In this document: in pieces, positions 56,406 through 63,669 of the stretch
Numbering within the stretch: the first letter of the stretch is position 1
How the letters are laid out: each line of letters opens with the position of its first letter
From: Porphyromonas sp. oral taxon 278 str. W7784
GTDB lineage: Bacteria; Bacteroidota; Bacteroidia; Bacteroidales; Porphyromonadaceae
Assembly: GCF_000467855.2 (NCBI RefSeq)
Contig: NZ_KI259221.1
Coordinates: 60,339-124,007, forward strand
Direction of reading: 5' to 3'
Length of the DNA stretch: 63,669 bases
Position numbers and translations under genes: made by a program
Notes under the pieces: generated by a model
The model's input: only the letters and a program-made list of their open reading frames with translations
The model's database searches: none
What the model was told of the DNA's origin: nothing

Positions 56406-57365
56406 ATGAAGCAATGGATTCTTTCCGCCCTGCTTTTCGGGGCGAGTATGACTACCGCCCTTGCTCAGACTACGACCGATAGTCTGAGGACTCAGACGGG
56501 CTATCGTCCGCTTTCCACGGGTGATCTCTATCAAGGGATGAGCAAGACCATCCCCTCGGGGCGTGTGGTCTTACCCTATGGTCTTGAGGTCACCTTTGAC
56601 AAGACCTCGCATCTGATCTTCCCCTCCGCTATCCGCTACGTAGATCTCGGGAGCAACAAACTCATCGCAGGGAAAGCGGAGGATGCGGAGAATGTCCTAC
56701 GTGTCAAGGCCGTCGTGCGTGACTTTGAGACGGAGACGAATATGAGTGTCATCTGTGAGGATGGCTCCTTCTATGCCTTCAATGTGAAGTATGCCGAAGA
56801 GCCCGAGAAGCTCAGCGTCGAGATGGCGGACTTCTTGTCAAGCACGGAGGGTAGGCTACCGAGCAACCGTGCCGACATCTACTTTAAGGAGCTGGGGAGT
56901 GAGTCGCCTATCCTCGTGAAACTGATGATGAAGACCATCCATCAGAATGATGAGCGGACGGTCAAACACATCGGGGTACGCCAGTTTGGGATCCGCTTCC
57001 TCCTGCGTGGGCTCTATGCGCACAATGGCTTGCTCTACCTACATACCCGCATCGACAATGAGACGAACCTCCCTTACTCGGTAGACTTCATCAGCTTCAA
57101 GGTCGTCGATAAGAAGGTGGCTCGACGTACGGCCATCCAGGAGCAGGTCCTGCAACCGCTACGAGCCTACCACGAGGTGACTCGGGTGCGTGCAGAAGGG
57201 AGCGAGCGCACGGTCTTCGTGCTCGAGCAGTTTACCCTCTCGGAGGACAAACAGCTTGAGGTAAGGCTTTACGAACGAGGTGGCGGACGCACGCTGGCCT
57301 TTTACCTCGATGAGGAAGACCTTCTACTTGCCAGGAAGATTGACAATCTTAAGCTCAAGTGGTAA
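56406..57365 (+). CDS. traN: Conjugation protein TraN (VirB9-like)
   Basis: 319 residues. Signal peptide ending TALAQ, then KTIPSGRVVLPYGLEVTFDKTSHLIFPS, the DUF4138/TraN signature. Outer-membrane core component partnered with TraM. Confidence 0.92.
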   Translation: MKQWILSALLFGASMTTALAQTTTDSLRTQTGYRPLSTGDLYQGMSKTIPSGRVVLPYGLEVTFDKTSHLIFPSAIRYVDLGSNKLIAGKAEDAENVLRVKAVVRDFETETNMSVICEDGSFYAFNVKYAEEPEKLSVEMADFLSSTEGRLPSNRADIYFKELGSESPILVKLMMKTIHQNDERTVKHIGVRQFGIRFLLRGLYAHNGLLYLHTRIDNETNLPYSVDFISFKVVDKKVARRTAIQEQVLQPLRAYHEVTRVRAEGSERTVFVLEQFTLSEDKQLEVRLYERGGGRTLAFYLDEEDLLLARKIDNLKLKW

Positions 57366-57370
57366 GCCCT

Positions 57371-57943
57371 ATGAAGAAGTTGTGTTTACTCCTCGCTTGT
57401 GCCGTCTGTGGGTTCTTCTCTGTAGAGGCACAGCGACTCATCCCGAGGCAACAGGGGATTGAGCTCATCGCATCCGTGCCCCTTATCAAGGGGGCGAAGA
57501 TCTTCAGCAAAGAGCAGTGGGGCCTTGGTGTATCGCTTACGAAGTACCTCAAGCGAGCTAACTATGCCTTTCTCTTGGCTGAATACGAAGAACAGCGACT
57601 AGCGTATCGTGACTATGACGTACCGATGCGTGATATGCTCCTACAGCTGGGCTATATGCAGCCGCTTCTCTCGGATAGGGGAAAGAACATCTTTACCTAC
57701 CTTGGGGTCTCTGCCCTCGGTGGCTACGAAGAACTCAATGAAGAGAAGTCCTTGCTACCCGATGGGGCAACGCTTCTTGACCGCTCACGCCTCGTCTATG
57801 GCGGGGCGGTGCATAGCTCGGTAGAATGCTTCCTCTCGGATAGGCTGCTCCTTGTCCTCAAGGCTCAGGGGCGATTGCTCCTCGGGTCTGATCTACACCA
57901 CTTTCGTCCCGCCCTTGCCTTGGGACTACGCTTTAACCTATAA
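57371..57943 (+). CDS. traO: Conjugation protein TraO
   Basis: 190 residues. Signal peptide (1-20), then QRLIPRQQGIELIASVPL, a beta-rich outer-membrane type protein ending in GLRFNL. ATG 57371 preferred to 57359. Five bp after traN. Confidence 0.88.
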   Translation: MKKLCLLLACAVCGFFSVEAQRLIPRQQGIELIASVPLIKGAKIFSKEQWGLGVSLTKYLKRANYAFLLAEYEEQRLAYRDYDVPMRDMLLQLGYMQPLLSDRGKNIFTYLGVSALGGYEELNEEKSLLPDGATLLDRSRLVYGGAVHSSVECFLSDRLLLVLKAQGRLLLGSDLHHFRPALALGLRFNL

Positions 57944-57957
57944 AGCGAAGAGGAACA

Positions 57958-58389
57958 ATGAAAAGGAAACTTGTGAATATGCTGTGGGCTATGGGGCTAC
58001 TTACCGTGGCGAGCCTTTGTCTCCCCGCTTGTGACCGCGAGCTGGAGGTACAGCAGGCTTACGACTTCACGCTGGAGACGATGCCCGTCCAGAAGGACAT
58101 CCGTAGGGGCGAAACGGCTGAGATACGATGCTCTCTCAAACGAGCTGGTCGCTTTGCTGGGGCTCGCTACACTCTTCGCTACTTCCAAAGCGAGGGTAAG
58201 GGGATGCTGAGGTTGGATAAAGGAGCAGCATTCAAGCCTAATGACCGCTATCCCCTAGCGCGAGAGGAGTTTCGCCTGTACTATACCTCGCAGTCAGCAG
58301 ATCGGCAGACGATTGACGTGTACATAGAGGACAACTTCGGCAAGGTCCGACAGCTGACGTTTTCATTCAATCACAAGAAGGCTGACTAA
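57958..58389 (+). CDS. traQ: DUF3872 lipoprotein (TraQ)
   Basis: 143 residues. Lipobox LCLPAC with lipid Cys near 25, then CDRELEVQQAYDFTLETMPV and a DUF3872 beta domain ending DNFGKVRQLTFSFN. In CTnDOT a traP primase lies between traO and traQ; none is present here, the gap is 14 bp. Last gene of the operon, closed by a terminator. Confidence 0.9.
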   Translation: MKRKLVNMLWAMGLLTVASLCLPACDRELEVQQAYDFTLETMPVQKDIRRGETAEIRCSLKRAGRFAGARYTLRYFQSEGKGMLRLDKGAAFKPNDRYPLAREEFRLYYTSQSADRQTIDVYIEDNFGKVRQLTFSFNHKKAD

Positions 58390-58411
58390 GCTCCCATACT
58401 ATAAGTCTCCC

Positions 58412-58451
58412 AAAATAGGCATCTGTCCCACTGGACAGATGCCTATTTTTT
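58412..58451 (+). terminator. Terminator of the tra operon
   Basis: AAAATAGGCATCTGTCC (58412-58428), loop CACT, complement from 58433, T-run to 58451. Textbook intrinsic terminator on the plus strand. Confidence 0.9.
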
Positions 58452-58591
58452 ACAGCCAGTCTTCTCTCGGACCTAGCCTGAAGGGATGTAGGAGCATTCT
58501 GTAAAGGAGCTTGGTAGCTGTCACTACTCCTCTATAGTCTCCTAAGGGTACCCCTATAGGGTGTATTTCTCTTCCCTTGCGACTTTCTTTT

Positions 58592-58640
58592 GCTTCTTTT
58601 CTTTGGGTCGCCTGCTCCTCTCAAGGCAAAGAAAAGAAGC
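58592..58640 (-). terminator. Inverted repeat after the PcfJ gene
   Basis: GCTTCTTTTCTTTG (58592-58605) and complement (58627-58640), 21-nt loop. Lies downstream of the minus-strand PcfJ gene and may end its transcript. Confidence 0.55.
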
Positions 58641-58687
58641 CTCGAAGTGGCTTATTACTCCGAGGCTGTCATTCTTGGGGCTAGTAT

Positions 58688-59953
58688 TTAGGCTACACGA
58701 CTTTGTATCTGCTTCATGTTCTGATGTACGAGCTCGATGATGCGCTCGTGGTACTCGGTGTTCTTGTTCTGCAAGCCACGGCACTGGATGACCTGCATCG
58801 TTTCAAGCGATACCTCAATGGTTTCTACCCGCTTGCCCTCAATGCGAGCCGATAGAATAAGGCTCTTCTCCTTGAGATGATACTCATTAGTGAATACGCA
58901 ATGGTGTAGAGCTTGTCCTTCCTCTATATACTCCTGCACGCTCTCCAACACTCGGATTTGGATGGTGCCATCAGTAAAGGCAATCCCAAAGAACGGGGCT
59001 TTGAGTTTTTGGAATCGTGCCTCATCCTCCTGCGCCTTCTGTCGTTTGTGCTCCTCTTGTTCTCGCTCTTGCCGGGCTCGCAACTTTCGGAGGATCTCGT
59101 CGTGGGCTTGCCGTAAGTCTTCGGGGCAAACGTAGTGGGCGTTGTGCGTATCTCGACCAAGCCTTATAAGCACATCTATGTAGTCGCACCAGAGGGCAAT
59201 ATCTGTAATGTCATAGCTCCTTCGGAGAGTAATCTTGTAGGCTGGCCAATAGCTATCCCACTTCTGTGGATGGCTGAGCAAGTAACACAGATGCTCGGTA
59301 CGTCCAGCTTTCATCAGGGTCTCGGCTCGGCTGTCCGTGAGGAGCGCTGGGATAAGGCTTGTGGGAGCGATGCCATAGCACTTACCTTCAAAGCCATTCC
59401 TCTTTAGGGTATCGCTTAGCTTAACCTTGGGGCATAGAGGGCAACGAGCGACGAAGCGGTAGGCTTCGTTGTCCCGACGAATAGCCATAGGCGAATAGTA
59501 GGCAAAGCTATCTATATAATGTCCCATCGTTCGCTGTACGGCGACAATAGACTGCCTGCCACGCTCATCCCACCAATACTGACCAATCTCCATGACGGAG
59601 GAGCTGGCTTGGTAGCCTTTCTCCATACCCGCAATAAGCAAGTACATACGCAAGACTTGATACCCTCCCGAAGTAGTCAGTACTGTGAAATACTGGCGTT
59701 GCTTTAACTTCCTCGCCCTTGTCGTTATGACCTCTAAGTCTGCCCCACACTGGGGGCAGGTGCAACGCTCGGTAGGCTCAATCATTTGCCACGAATGCCC
59801 ACAATCCATACAAGTAGTGTTGCCCTTGGGTAGGCGATAGGCATAGTGCTCAATGCACTCACGGAATGCCCACTGCCTCTGTGTCTTCGTTATGGGGCGG
59901 AGGTACTTGCTCTGAGCTAGGACAGCTTGCTCAAACTTGTTTCTCGGTTTCAT
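58688..59953 (-). CDS. PcfJ-domain protein
   Basis: 421 residues. N-terminal zinc-binding part CMDCGHSW..CTCPQCG, a helical middle with a Lys/Glu/Gln coiled coil (RARQEREQEEHKRQKAQ), and a C-terminal PcfJ domain with GQALHHCVFTNEYHLKEKSLIL. PcfJ proteins are associated with conjugative elements of Gram-positives and Bacteroidota; the exact job is unknown. Starts 2 bp after the PcfK-like gene. Confidence 0.85.
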   Translation of the reverse strand: MKPRNKFEQAVLAQSKYLRPITKTQRQWAFRECIEHYAYRLPKGNTTCMDCGHSWQMIEPTERCTCPQCGADLEVITTRARKLKQRQYFTVLTTSGGYQVLRMYLLIAGMEKGYQASSSVMEIGQYWWDERGRQSIVAVQRTMGHYIDSFAYYSPMAIRRDNEAYRFVARCPLCPKVKLSDTLKRNGFEGKCYGIAPTSLIPALLTDSRAETLMKAGRTEHLCYLLSHPQKWDSYWPAYKITLRRSYDITDIALWCDYIDVLIRLGRDTHNAHYVCPEDLRQAHDEILRKLRARQEREQEEHKRQKAQEDEARFQKLKAPFFGIAFTDGTIQIRVLESVQEYIEEGQALHHCVFTNEYHLKEKSLILSARIEGKRVETIEVSLETMQVIQCRGLQNKNTEYHERIIELVHQNMKQIQSRVA

Positions 59954-59955
59954 AG

Positions 59956-60378
59956 CTACATATCAAATAGGGAGGGTTGGGGTACTTGCTCGCTGTCGGT
60001 GCTTGCCTTGGCTTTCACTCGCTTCGGCTCTTGCAACCTGCGTAGCTCCTGGGCTTGATACTGCTGTATCGCCTGCTTGCGTGCTTCGGCTTTCTCTTCC
60101 TCGGTAAGGACTAGGGTATGATTGACCACCACATGGCAGGCGACAGGGCTACCCACTTCTAGATCGTCCTCATCATAGTAGTGTATTGCCATAGAGTAGA
60201 TTTCATCGTCCTCAAAGCCGTTGCAAGCACTCTGTTGTACCTGCCTTAGGATGTAGGTGATGCAGTCCTCAATGTTCTTATGTGGCTTCATAAGTTTGGG
60301 CGCAAACAGAGGGTCTGTAGCTGCTCGTAGGTTGAGGTACTCAGATATGGTACGGGTGAAGTGTTCTGTTCCGCTCAT
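59956..60378 (-). CDS. PcfK-like protein
   Basis: 140 residues: FTRTISEYLNLRAATDPLFAPKLMKPHKNIEDCITYIL and YSMAIHYYDEDDLEVG are typical of PcfK-like proteins, followed by a charged, Lys/Gln/Arg-rich helix. It always accompanies PcfJ, and the two are separated by 2 bp here. Probable accessory of transfer. Confidence 0.85.
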   Translation of the reverse strand: MSGTEHFTRTISEYLNLRAATDPLFAPKLMKPHKNIEDCITYILRQVQQSACNGFEDDEIYSMAIHYYDEDDLEVGSPVACHVVVNHTLVLTEEEKAEARKQAIQQYQAQELRRLQEPKRVKAKASTDSEQVPQPSLFDM

Positions 60379-60383
60379 TGTCC

Positions 60384-60815
60384 TTAGTATTTAGGGATTT
60401 CTACAATCTGGTTGATACGTCCATAAAGGTGCTTACGTAGGCTGGTGCGGTCAGGGGCATAGTATTCTGCCCATTGTCCGTATTGCTTGACCAAGTACTT
60501 TTTCAGCACATCGAAGAAGTCAAAGCGGTAGCCCATCACGGGGACGGCGGTGCGGAAGTAGGTGTTGCTGTTCACGGCTTCGCATAGCCAATCCTTTTCC
60601 TCACGGCTCATCGCTTCGCCACGATTGAGCTTCACACGCAGGAGGTAGGCTTCACAGGCACAGAGGGTTTCCAAGGGTTGCACCTCCCACTTCACGAACT
60701 TAGTCGCAACGGCACACGCACACTCCTCAAGCCCCGAACTTATGCGGTAATGGGAGGAGGAGCTATCTCCTTTTCTTTTCATCGAAGGTGTGGTATTTAC
60801 ATTCTGCTTATCCAT
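60384..60815 (-). CDS. Hypothetical protein upstream of PcfK
   Basis: 143 residues from ATG 60815 (the frame runs to 60902; the upstream part reads as non-coding). Contains ECACAVATKFVKWEVQPLETLCACEAYLLRVKLNRGEAM and a C-terminal FDFFDVLKKYLVKQYGQW. A small protein of this type regularly precedes PcfK/PcfJ in Bacteroidota elements; no function known. Five bp before the PcfK-like gene. Confidence 0.68.
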   Translation of the reverse strand: MDKQNVNTTPSMKRKGDSSSSHYRISSGLEECACAVATKFVKWEVQPLETLCACEAYLLRVKLNRGEAMSREEKDWLCEAVNSNTYFRTAVPVMGYRFDFFDVLKKYLVKQYGQWAEYYAPDRTSLRKHLYGRINQIVEIPKY

Positions 60816-60981
60816 AGTGACATTTTTTTTATGCGTCCAACGATCGGAGTATGCTGATTCCTTTTTCGAGCAAGACAGAGGTAGCGGGGCGATGGCGGAC
60901 ACAAGGTTTGGAAGGAAAATACGACCTGGAGCCCTCGGGGCGGAAGTGTGGAGATTTTCCTGCCAACCGCAGGCACCGACC

Positions 60982-61012
60982 TTGGGGTAGCCCTAGCCCC
61001 GTCCTACCTTTG
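60982..61012 (+). promoter_or_regulatory. Orphan promoter
   Basis: TTG 60982-60984, 20-bp spacer, TACCTTTG 61005-61012. Points against the flanking genes; an RNA from about 61019 would reach the hairpin at 61105 after about 85 nt. Confidence 0.5.
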
Positions 61013-61104
61013 CGAGGGAAAAGAAACAGCATCCGTCGCTTACGCATCAAGTGGAGCGGCTGGATGAGAAGCAGAAGTGCAAAGCCTATAAGTCGAAAGT
61101 AAAA

Positions 61105-61134
61105 GGGTGGCTAGCTCCTGAGAGCCAGCCACCC
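61105..61134 (-). terminator. Terminator of the 61161 gene
   Basis: GGGTGGC-TA-GCTC, loop CTGA, GAGC-CA-GCCACCC. Read on the minus strand the stem is followed by CTTTTACTTT, a T-rich tail, so it ends transcripts from the right; a weaker stop in the plus direction is possible. Confidence 0.65.
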
Positions 61135-61160
61135 ATCTAGAGTATGAGGAAGTATCCTTG

Positions 61161-61508
61161 CTAAAGGATGCAGATCAGAATCGCCAGGAAGATGGCTAGC
61201 CAGAAGAGGAAGCCGAGGATGGTGAAGGTGACCTGTAGGACGGTTCGTACGACGAAGCGTAGCAGGAGGAAGCCCGCTATGACCCCTACAATCGTCACGA
61301 GCTGTGGTGTGACGAGCCTCGAGACGAGGTAGACAGCAGCTACCACGAGTGCTAGGAGAAGCGCTAGCTCGATGATACGTCGCCAGTCGATGGAGCGAGA
61401 GGGAGGAGCTTGCTCCTTCGTCTGCTTCTCGGGAGTGACCTTACCCCTGATGAAGACGGGGCTGTGCGGATCGTGATTCATTGCTTGAGTATTCATATCT
61501 GGGGACAT
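61161..61508 (-). CDS. Small two- to three-helix membrane protein
   Basis: 115 residues. A soluble, Lys/Pro-rich N-terminus, then hydrophobic segments (about 49-66, 70-86 and 91-113). Not recognised. Possible starts: ATG 61508 (inside the right arm of the large stem, if read as RNA), ATG 61496 or ATG 61478. The long stem directly before the gene could hide the first start. Member of the minus-strand right-end genes of the element. Confidence 0.55.
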   Translation of the reverse strand: MSPDMNTQAMNHDPHSPVFIRGKVTPEKQTKEQAPPSRSIDWRRIIELALLLALVVAAVYLVSRLVTPQLVTIVGVIAGFLLLRFVVRTVLQVTFTILGFLFWLAIFLAILICIL

Positions 61509-61622
61509 GCTAGAGATTCAAGAGCAGGGGCAAGATGCTCCGAGATACAAAGGGCAAGGGCGCTGGTCCCTTGACGTGTGAAGCGGAGCGTATATCTTGG
61601 CTCTTGATACTCGCATGTCCCC
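61501..61622. repeat. Large nested inverted repeat, 122 bp
   Basis: Five nested arm pairs: GGGGACATGC (61501/61613), CAAGAGC (61519/61600), CAAGAT (61531/61594), GCTCCG (61537/61584), CAAGGG (61555/61568) with loop CGCTGGT. Arms total 35 bp. Fills most of the gap between the DUF1896 gene and the small membrane protein and covers the latter's first start codon. Confidence 0.75.
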
Positions 61623-61645
61623 TGGATGATACCTTGTCCTTGAGC

Positions 61646-62110
61646 TTACGCTTCAGCCTTGTCGAGAGTGGGGAGGTGATTCTCCTCGATGAGTAGGACG
61701 ATGGTACCCGTCAGCTCGGTGTAGAGTAGCTCGTACTCAGGACTGCCGTCAAAGTCATCGTGGAGCTCGTACCCTGAGAAGACCGCTTGGATGGACTTGT
61801 TGCCCAGGAGGATGGGGGCGAGCCTATGGGGAAGGGGCTCGGGAAGCTCTTCGGAGAACTCCTGTTCGAGGATGGAGACGAGGGTGTCATACTTGGAGAA
61901 GTGGAGTCCCTGGTAGAGGACCTCGCTAGCCATTGCCTCCGCTTCGAGGTGCGAGAAGCCCTGGGCTACGCTATCGCAGTAGGAGGAAAGGGCTAGGTCT
62001 GTACGAGCTCCGATGAAGGCGCTGTTGGCCATTAGCTCGGGATGATGGTCTCTGAGGTAGCCTTCCAGCTTGAGTCGGAAGTAGGAAAGCTCTTTCTTGG
62101 GCTGATTCAT
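61646..62110 (-). CDS. DUF1896 family protein
   Basis: 154 residues: LSYFRLKLEGYLRDHHPELMANSAFI, EAEAMASEVLYQGLHFSKYDTL and ELYTELTG-like C-terminus are typical of DUF1896, a Bacteroidota protein family common on integrative elements. Function unknown. Lies 32 bp downstream of the integrase on the same strand. Confidence 0.85.
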   Translation of the reverse strand: MNQPKKELSYFRLKLEGYLRDHHPELMANSAFIGARTDLALSSYCDSVAQGFSHLEAEAMASEVLYQGLHFSKYDTLVSILEQEFSEELPEPLPHRLAPILLGNKSIQAVFSGYELHDDFDGSPEYELLYTELTGTIVLLIEENHLPTLDKAEA

Positions 62111-62142
62111 AATAGGGCTTGTATTAAGGGGAGAGCATAGGC

Positions 62143-63369
62143 TTAGAGACCCATGGCTTGGTTGAACTTATCGAGCTTACCCGCTAGCTGCTCCATATCG
62201 TGCTCGATCTTCTTGCTGGTGATGCGGGCATAGATCTGTGTGGTCTTGATGTTGGTATGCCCTAGCATCTTGGAGACGCTCTCCATCGGTACGCCTTTGC
62301 TGAGCGACATCGTCGCAAAGGTATGGCGAGCCAGATGGAAGGTGAGTCGCTTCTGTAAGCCACATAGGTCGGCGATCTCCTTGAGGTAGGCATTCATCTT
62401 CTGGTTGGAGAGGATAGGAAAGAGCTTCCCGTCCTTGGAAGTCGTACTCGAGCTATACTTCTCGATGATGGCCTTGGGGATGTCTAGAAGGAGGATGTTA
62501 CTCTCCACGCTTGTCTTCTTTCTTCGTGTCATGATCCATGCCTTTCCATCCAGGGTGACCAGATGCTCTCGCCGAAGATTGGCCACATCGATGTAGGCAA
62601 GTCCTGTGAAGCAGGAGAAGAGGAAGAGGTCACGGACGAGCGCGAGGCGAGGAATCATCAGCTCCTTATTGGCTATCCTCAGGATCTCCTCGTCGGTGAG
62701 GAAGCCTCTGTCCACTGGTGCGAGGTGGAAGTGGTGATCTCGAAAAGGATCTTGGAGGAGATAGCCCCGCTTGAGAGCATAGATAGTGACGGTCTTCAAG
62801 GTCTTCATCTTCTTGACTGCGGTGTTGTAGGCACACAGAGCCACTGTCGTGAGGTATAGCTCGAAGTCCTGGATGATGGCAGGCGTGAATTCCATCAGTC
62901 CGATGTCCTTACGCTTATACCGGTGCACTAGGAACTCGAAGAAGTGCCGACGCAGGACGCTGTACTTCTGCAAGCTCTCCTTGCTGATGGTGTGCCCCAC
63001 GCGCTGACGGATGTCATCGATGAACTTGTCAAAGACAGGGAGAAAGGTGCTGAACTCCTGGATTTGCCCGAGGTAGGCGGAGCGGAGCTTGTTGAGCGAG
63101 ATCGTTTGGTCATCTTGGTACTTGTGGTAGAGGGAGTGGAGGCTGGGGGAGATGGCATCTAGGCTAGCATTGACAGCGAGGGCTTCTGAAGAGCGTCCCT
63201 TCTGTCGGCTGGTTCTGCTATTCCACTGTGCCTTGTCTACGAAGATCTTCGTGGAGCCAAGATTGCTCATAGCTCCTCCGAGGAAGATCCGTAGCATGAC
63301 GGGCGACTTGCCTTCTTTATTCTCGTAGTTGGAGCGTAGGTAGAAGGACACCTTGAACGATTGTCTCAT
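62143..63369 (-). CDS. Tyrosine recombinase (integrase)
   Basis: 408 residues, full length. N-terminal arm domain, core-binding domain (SKESLQKYSVLRRHFFEFLVHRYK), catalytic domain with FHLARHTFAT (HxxR), LGHTNIKTTQIYARI (His and nucleophilic Tyr). The first-Arg motif reads CFTGLAYIDVANL, with Ala where Arg is usual; IntDOT, the CTnDOT integrase, also lacks this Arg. It should integrate and excise the element and sits at its right end. Upstream lies the right att-like repeat. Confidence 0.92.
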   Translation of the reverse strand: MRQSFKVSFYLRSNYENKEGKSPVMLRIFLGGAMSNLGSTKIFVDKAQWNSRTSRQKGRSSEALAVNASLDAISPSLHSLYHKYQDDQTISLNKLRSAYLGQIQEFSTFLPVFDKFIDDIRQRVGHTISKESLQKYSVLRRHFFEFLVHRYKRKDIGLMEFTPAIIQDFELYLTTVALCAYNTAVKKMKTLKTVTIYALKRGYLLQDPFRDHHFHLAPVDRGFLTDEEILRIANKELMIPRLALVRDLFLFSCFTGLAYIDVANLRREHLVTLDGKAWIMTRRKKTSVESNILLLDIPKAIIEKYSSSTTSKDGKLFPILSNQKMNAYLKEIADLCGLQKRLTFHLARHTFATMSLSKGVPMESVSKMLGHTNIKTTQIYARITSKKIEHDMEQLAGKLDKFNQAMGL

Positions 63370-63499
63370 AATGCATCATTCCTTAGTGTAGCAGGTGCTA
63401 CAAAGTTACTTACTTACACATTGAATGAGAGCATGTTGCTGCCTTCAATTAGCCCTTCATTTAGCCGTCACTGCTACACTAATTGCTACGCCTTGATTT

Positions 63500-63546
63500 G
63501 TGTAGCAGTTTCTGTAGCAGAATTTGACCGATTGATGACTATTAGA
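63500..63546. repeat. Right att-like direct repeat
   Basis: GTGTAGCA, TGTAGCAG, TTTGACCGA and TGACTA in the same order as at 18934-18980, 130 bp upstream of the integrase start. Candidate right end or recombinase arm site. Confidence 0.45.
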
Positions 63547-63589
63547 CCCTAGGGGTAAGCCGTCAGGTCTATGGCCTGCATACAAAGAA

Positions 63590-63622
63590 AAATCGTTGTA
63601 AGACCATGTCCTACAACGATTT
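63590..63622. terminator. Hairpin at the right edge
   Basis: AAATCGTTGTA (63590-63600) and complement (63612-63622) with an inner GAC/GTC pair. Likely a terminator of a gene outside the window or part of the chromosomal flank. Confidence 0.5.
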
Positions 63623-63669
63623 ACTCTTGTTTTAGAGGCTTCTGTGACGACCATTTTGCAGTCACTTTG

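Larger units (their letters stand above)
60816..61160. other. Intergenic stretch with plus-strand promoter
   Basis: 345 bp between two minus-strand genes. Holds a good plus-strand promoter (60982-61012) and a hairpin (61105-61134), but no convincing protein. The 83-codon frame at 60851-61102 spans the promoter and is probably chance. Confidence 0.5.

Noticed and set aside
60851-61102. 83-residue plus-strand protein
   Set aside because: The frame runs through the promoter at 60982-61012 and its translation is low-quality; only the promoter is kept.
61501-61622. Retron msr-msd RNA
   Set aside because: The nested stem looked suggestive, but there is no reverse transcriptase gene nearby or anywhere in the window.

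Overview
The window looks like Bacteroidota chromosome, most likely Porphyromonas or a close relative. Base composition is near 50% GC, several genes carry the Bacteroidota promoter pattern TTG-N19/20-TAnnTTTG, and the transfer genes are of the Bacteroides CTnDOT type. No rRNA or tRNA gene was recognised, so the genus is an inference.

Region 1 (1-7.1 kb) is host chromosome. It holds a respiratory nitrite-reduction operon (nrfH-nrfA followed by ResB-like and CcsA-like cytochrome c assembly genes, all minus strand), a small membrane protein and a lipoprotein. Two arrays of a 10-bp palindrome repeated at exactly 22 bp (118-237 and 6826-6901) bracket this segment.

Region 2 (7.1-18.9 kb) is a patchwork of dying mobile elements and defence genes: a decayed DUF3853 gene, the tail of a restriction-modification gene, a Sir2-HerA pair in which each gene has one in-frame TAA, a truncated tyrosine recombinase, an intact 1158-residue Sir2 protein of the DSR type, an IS30 transposase with an early TAA, an orphan oriT-like block, a 22-bp iteron array, and a second, intact DUF3853 gene. 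Several blocks exist twice (7.39-7.86 with 18.25-18.72 kb; 11.19 with 18.81 kb; 16.81 with 46.95 kb), which points to remnants of at least two related integrative elements.

Region 3 (about 18.9-63.5 kb) is a largely complete integrative conjugative element. From left to right: regulators (XRE, two small HTH proteins), a Toprim/RecA-like replication protein, a DUF6088/AbiEii toxin-antitoxin pair, a minus-strand operon of DUF3945 protein, topoisomerase III and a giant methylase-helicase, the cargo, the mobilisation genes (coupling protein, relaxase, accessory protein, oriT-like region), traA to traQ, PcfJ/PcfK-like genes, a DUF1896 protein and a tyrosine recombinase at the right end.

The cargo at 35.5-43.2 kb is the most interesting system: a LuxR-type regulator, a 62-residue precursor peptide with a short double-glycine leader and a Cys-rich core, a radical SAM/SPASM maturase, an outer-membrane beta-barrel protein, a C39-peptidase ABC transporter and a very short HlyD-like protein. 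It reads as a self-contained RiPP pathway carried on a conjugative element, inserted next to a truncated helicase gene and a broken ISAs1 transposase. I infer that the regulator drives the precursor promoter, the maturase modifies the Cys-rich core, the transporter trims the leader and exports it, and the barrel protein passes it over or senses it at the outer membrane.
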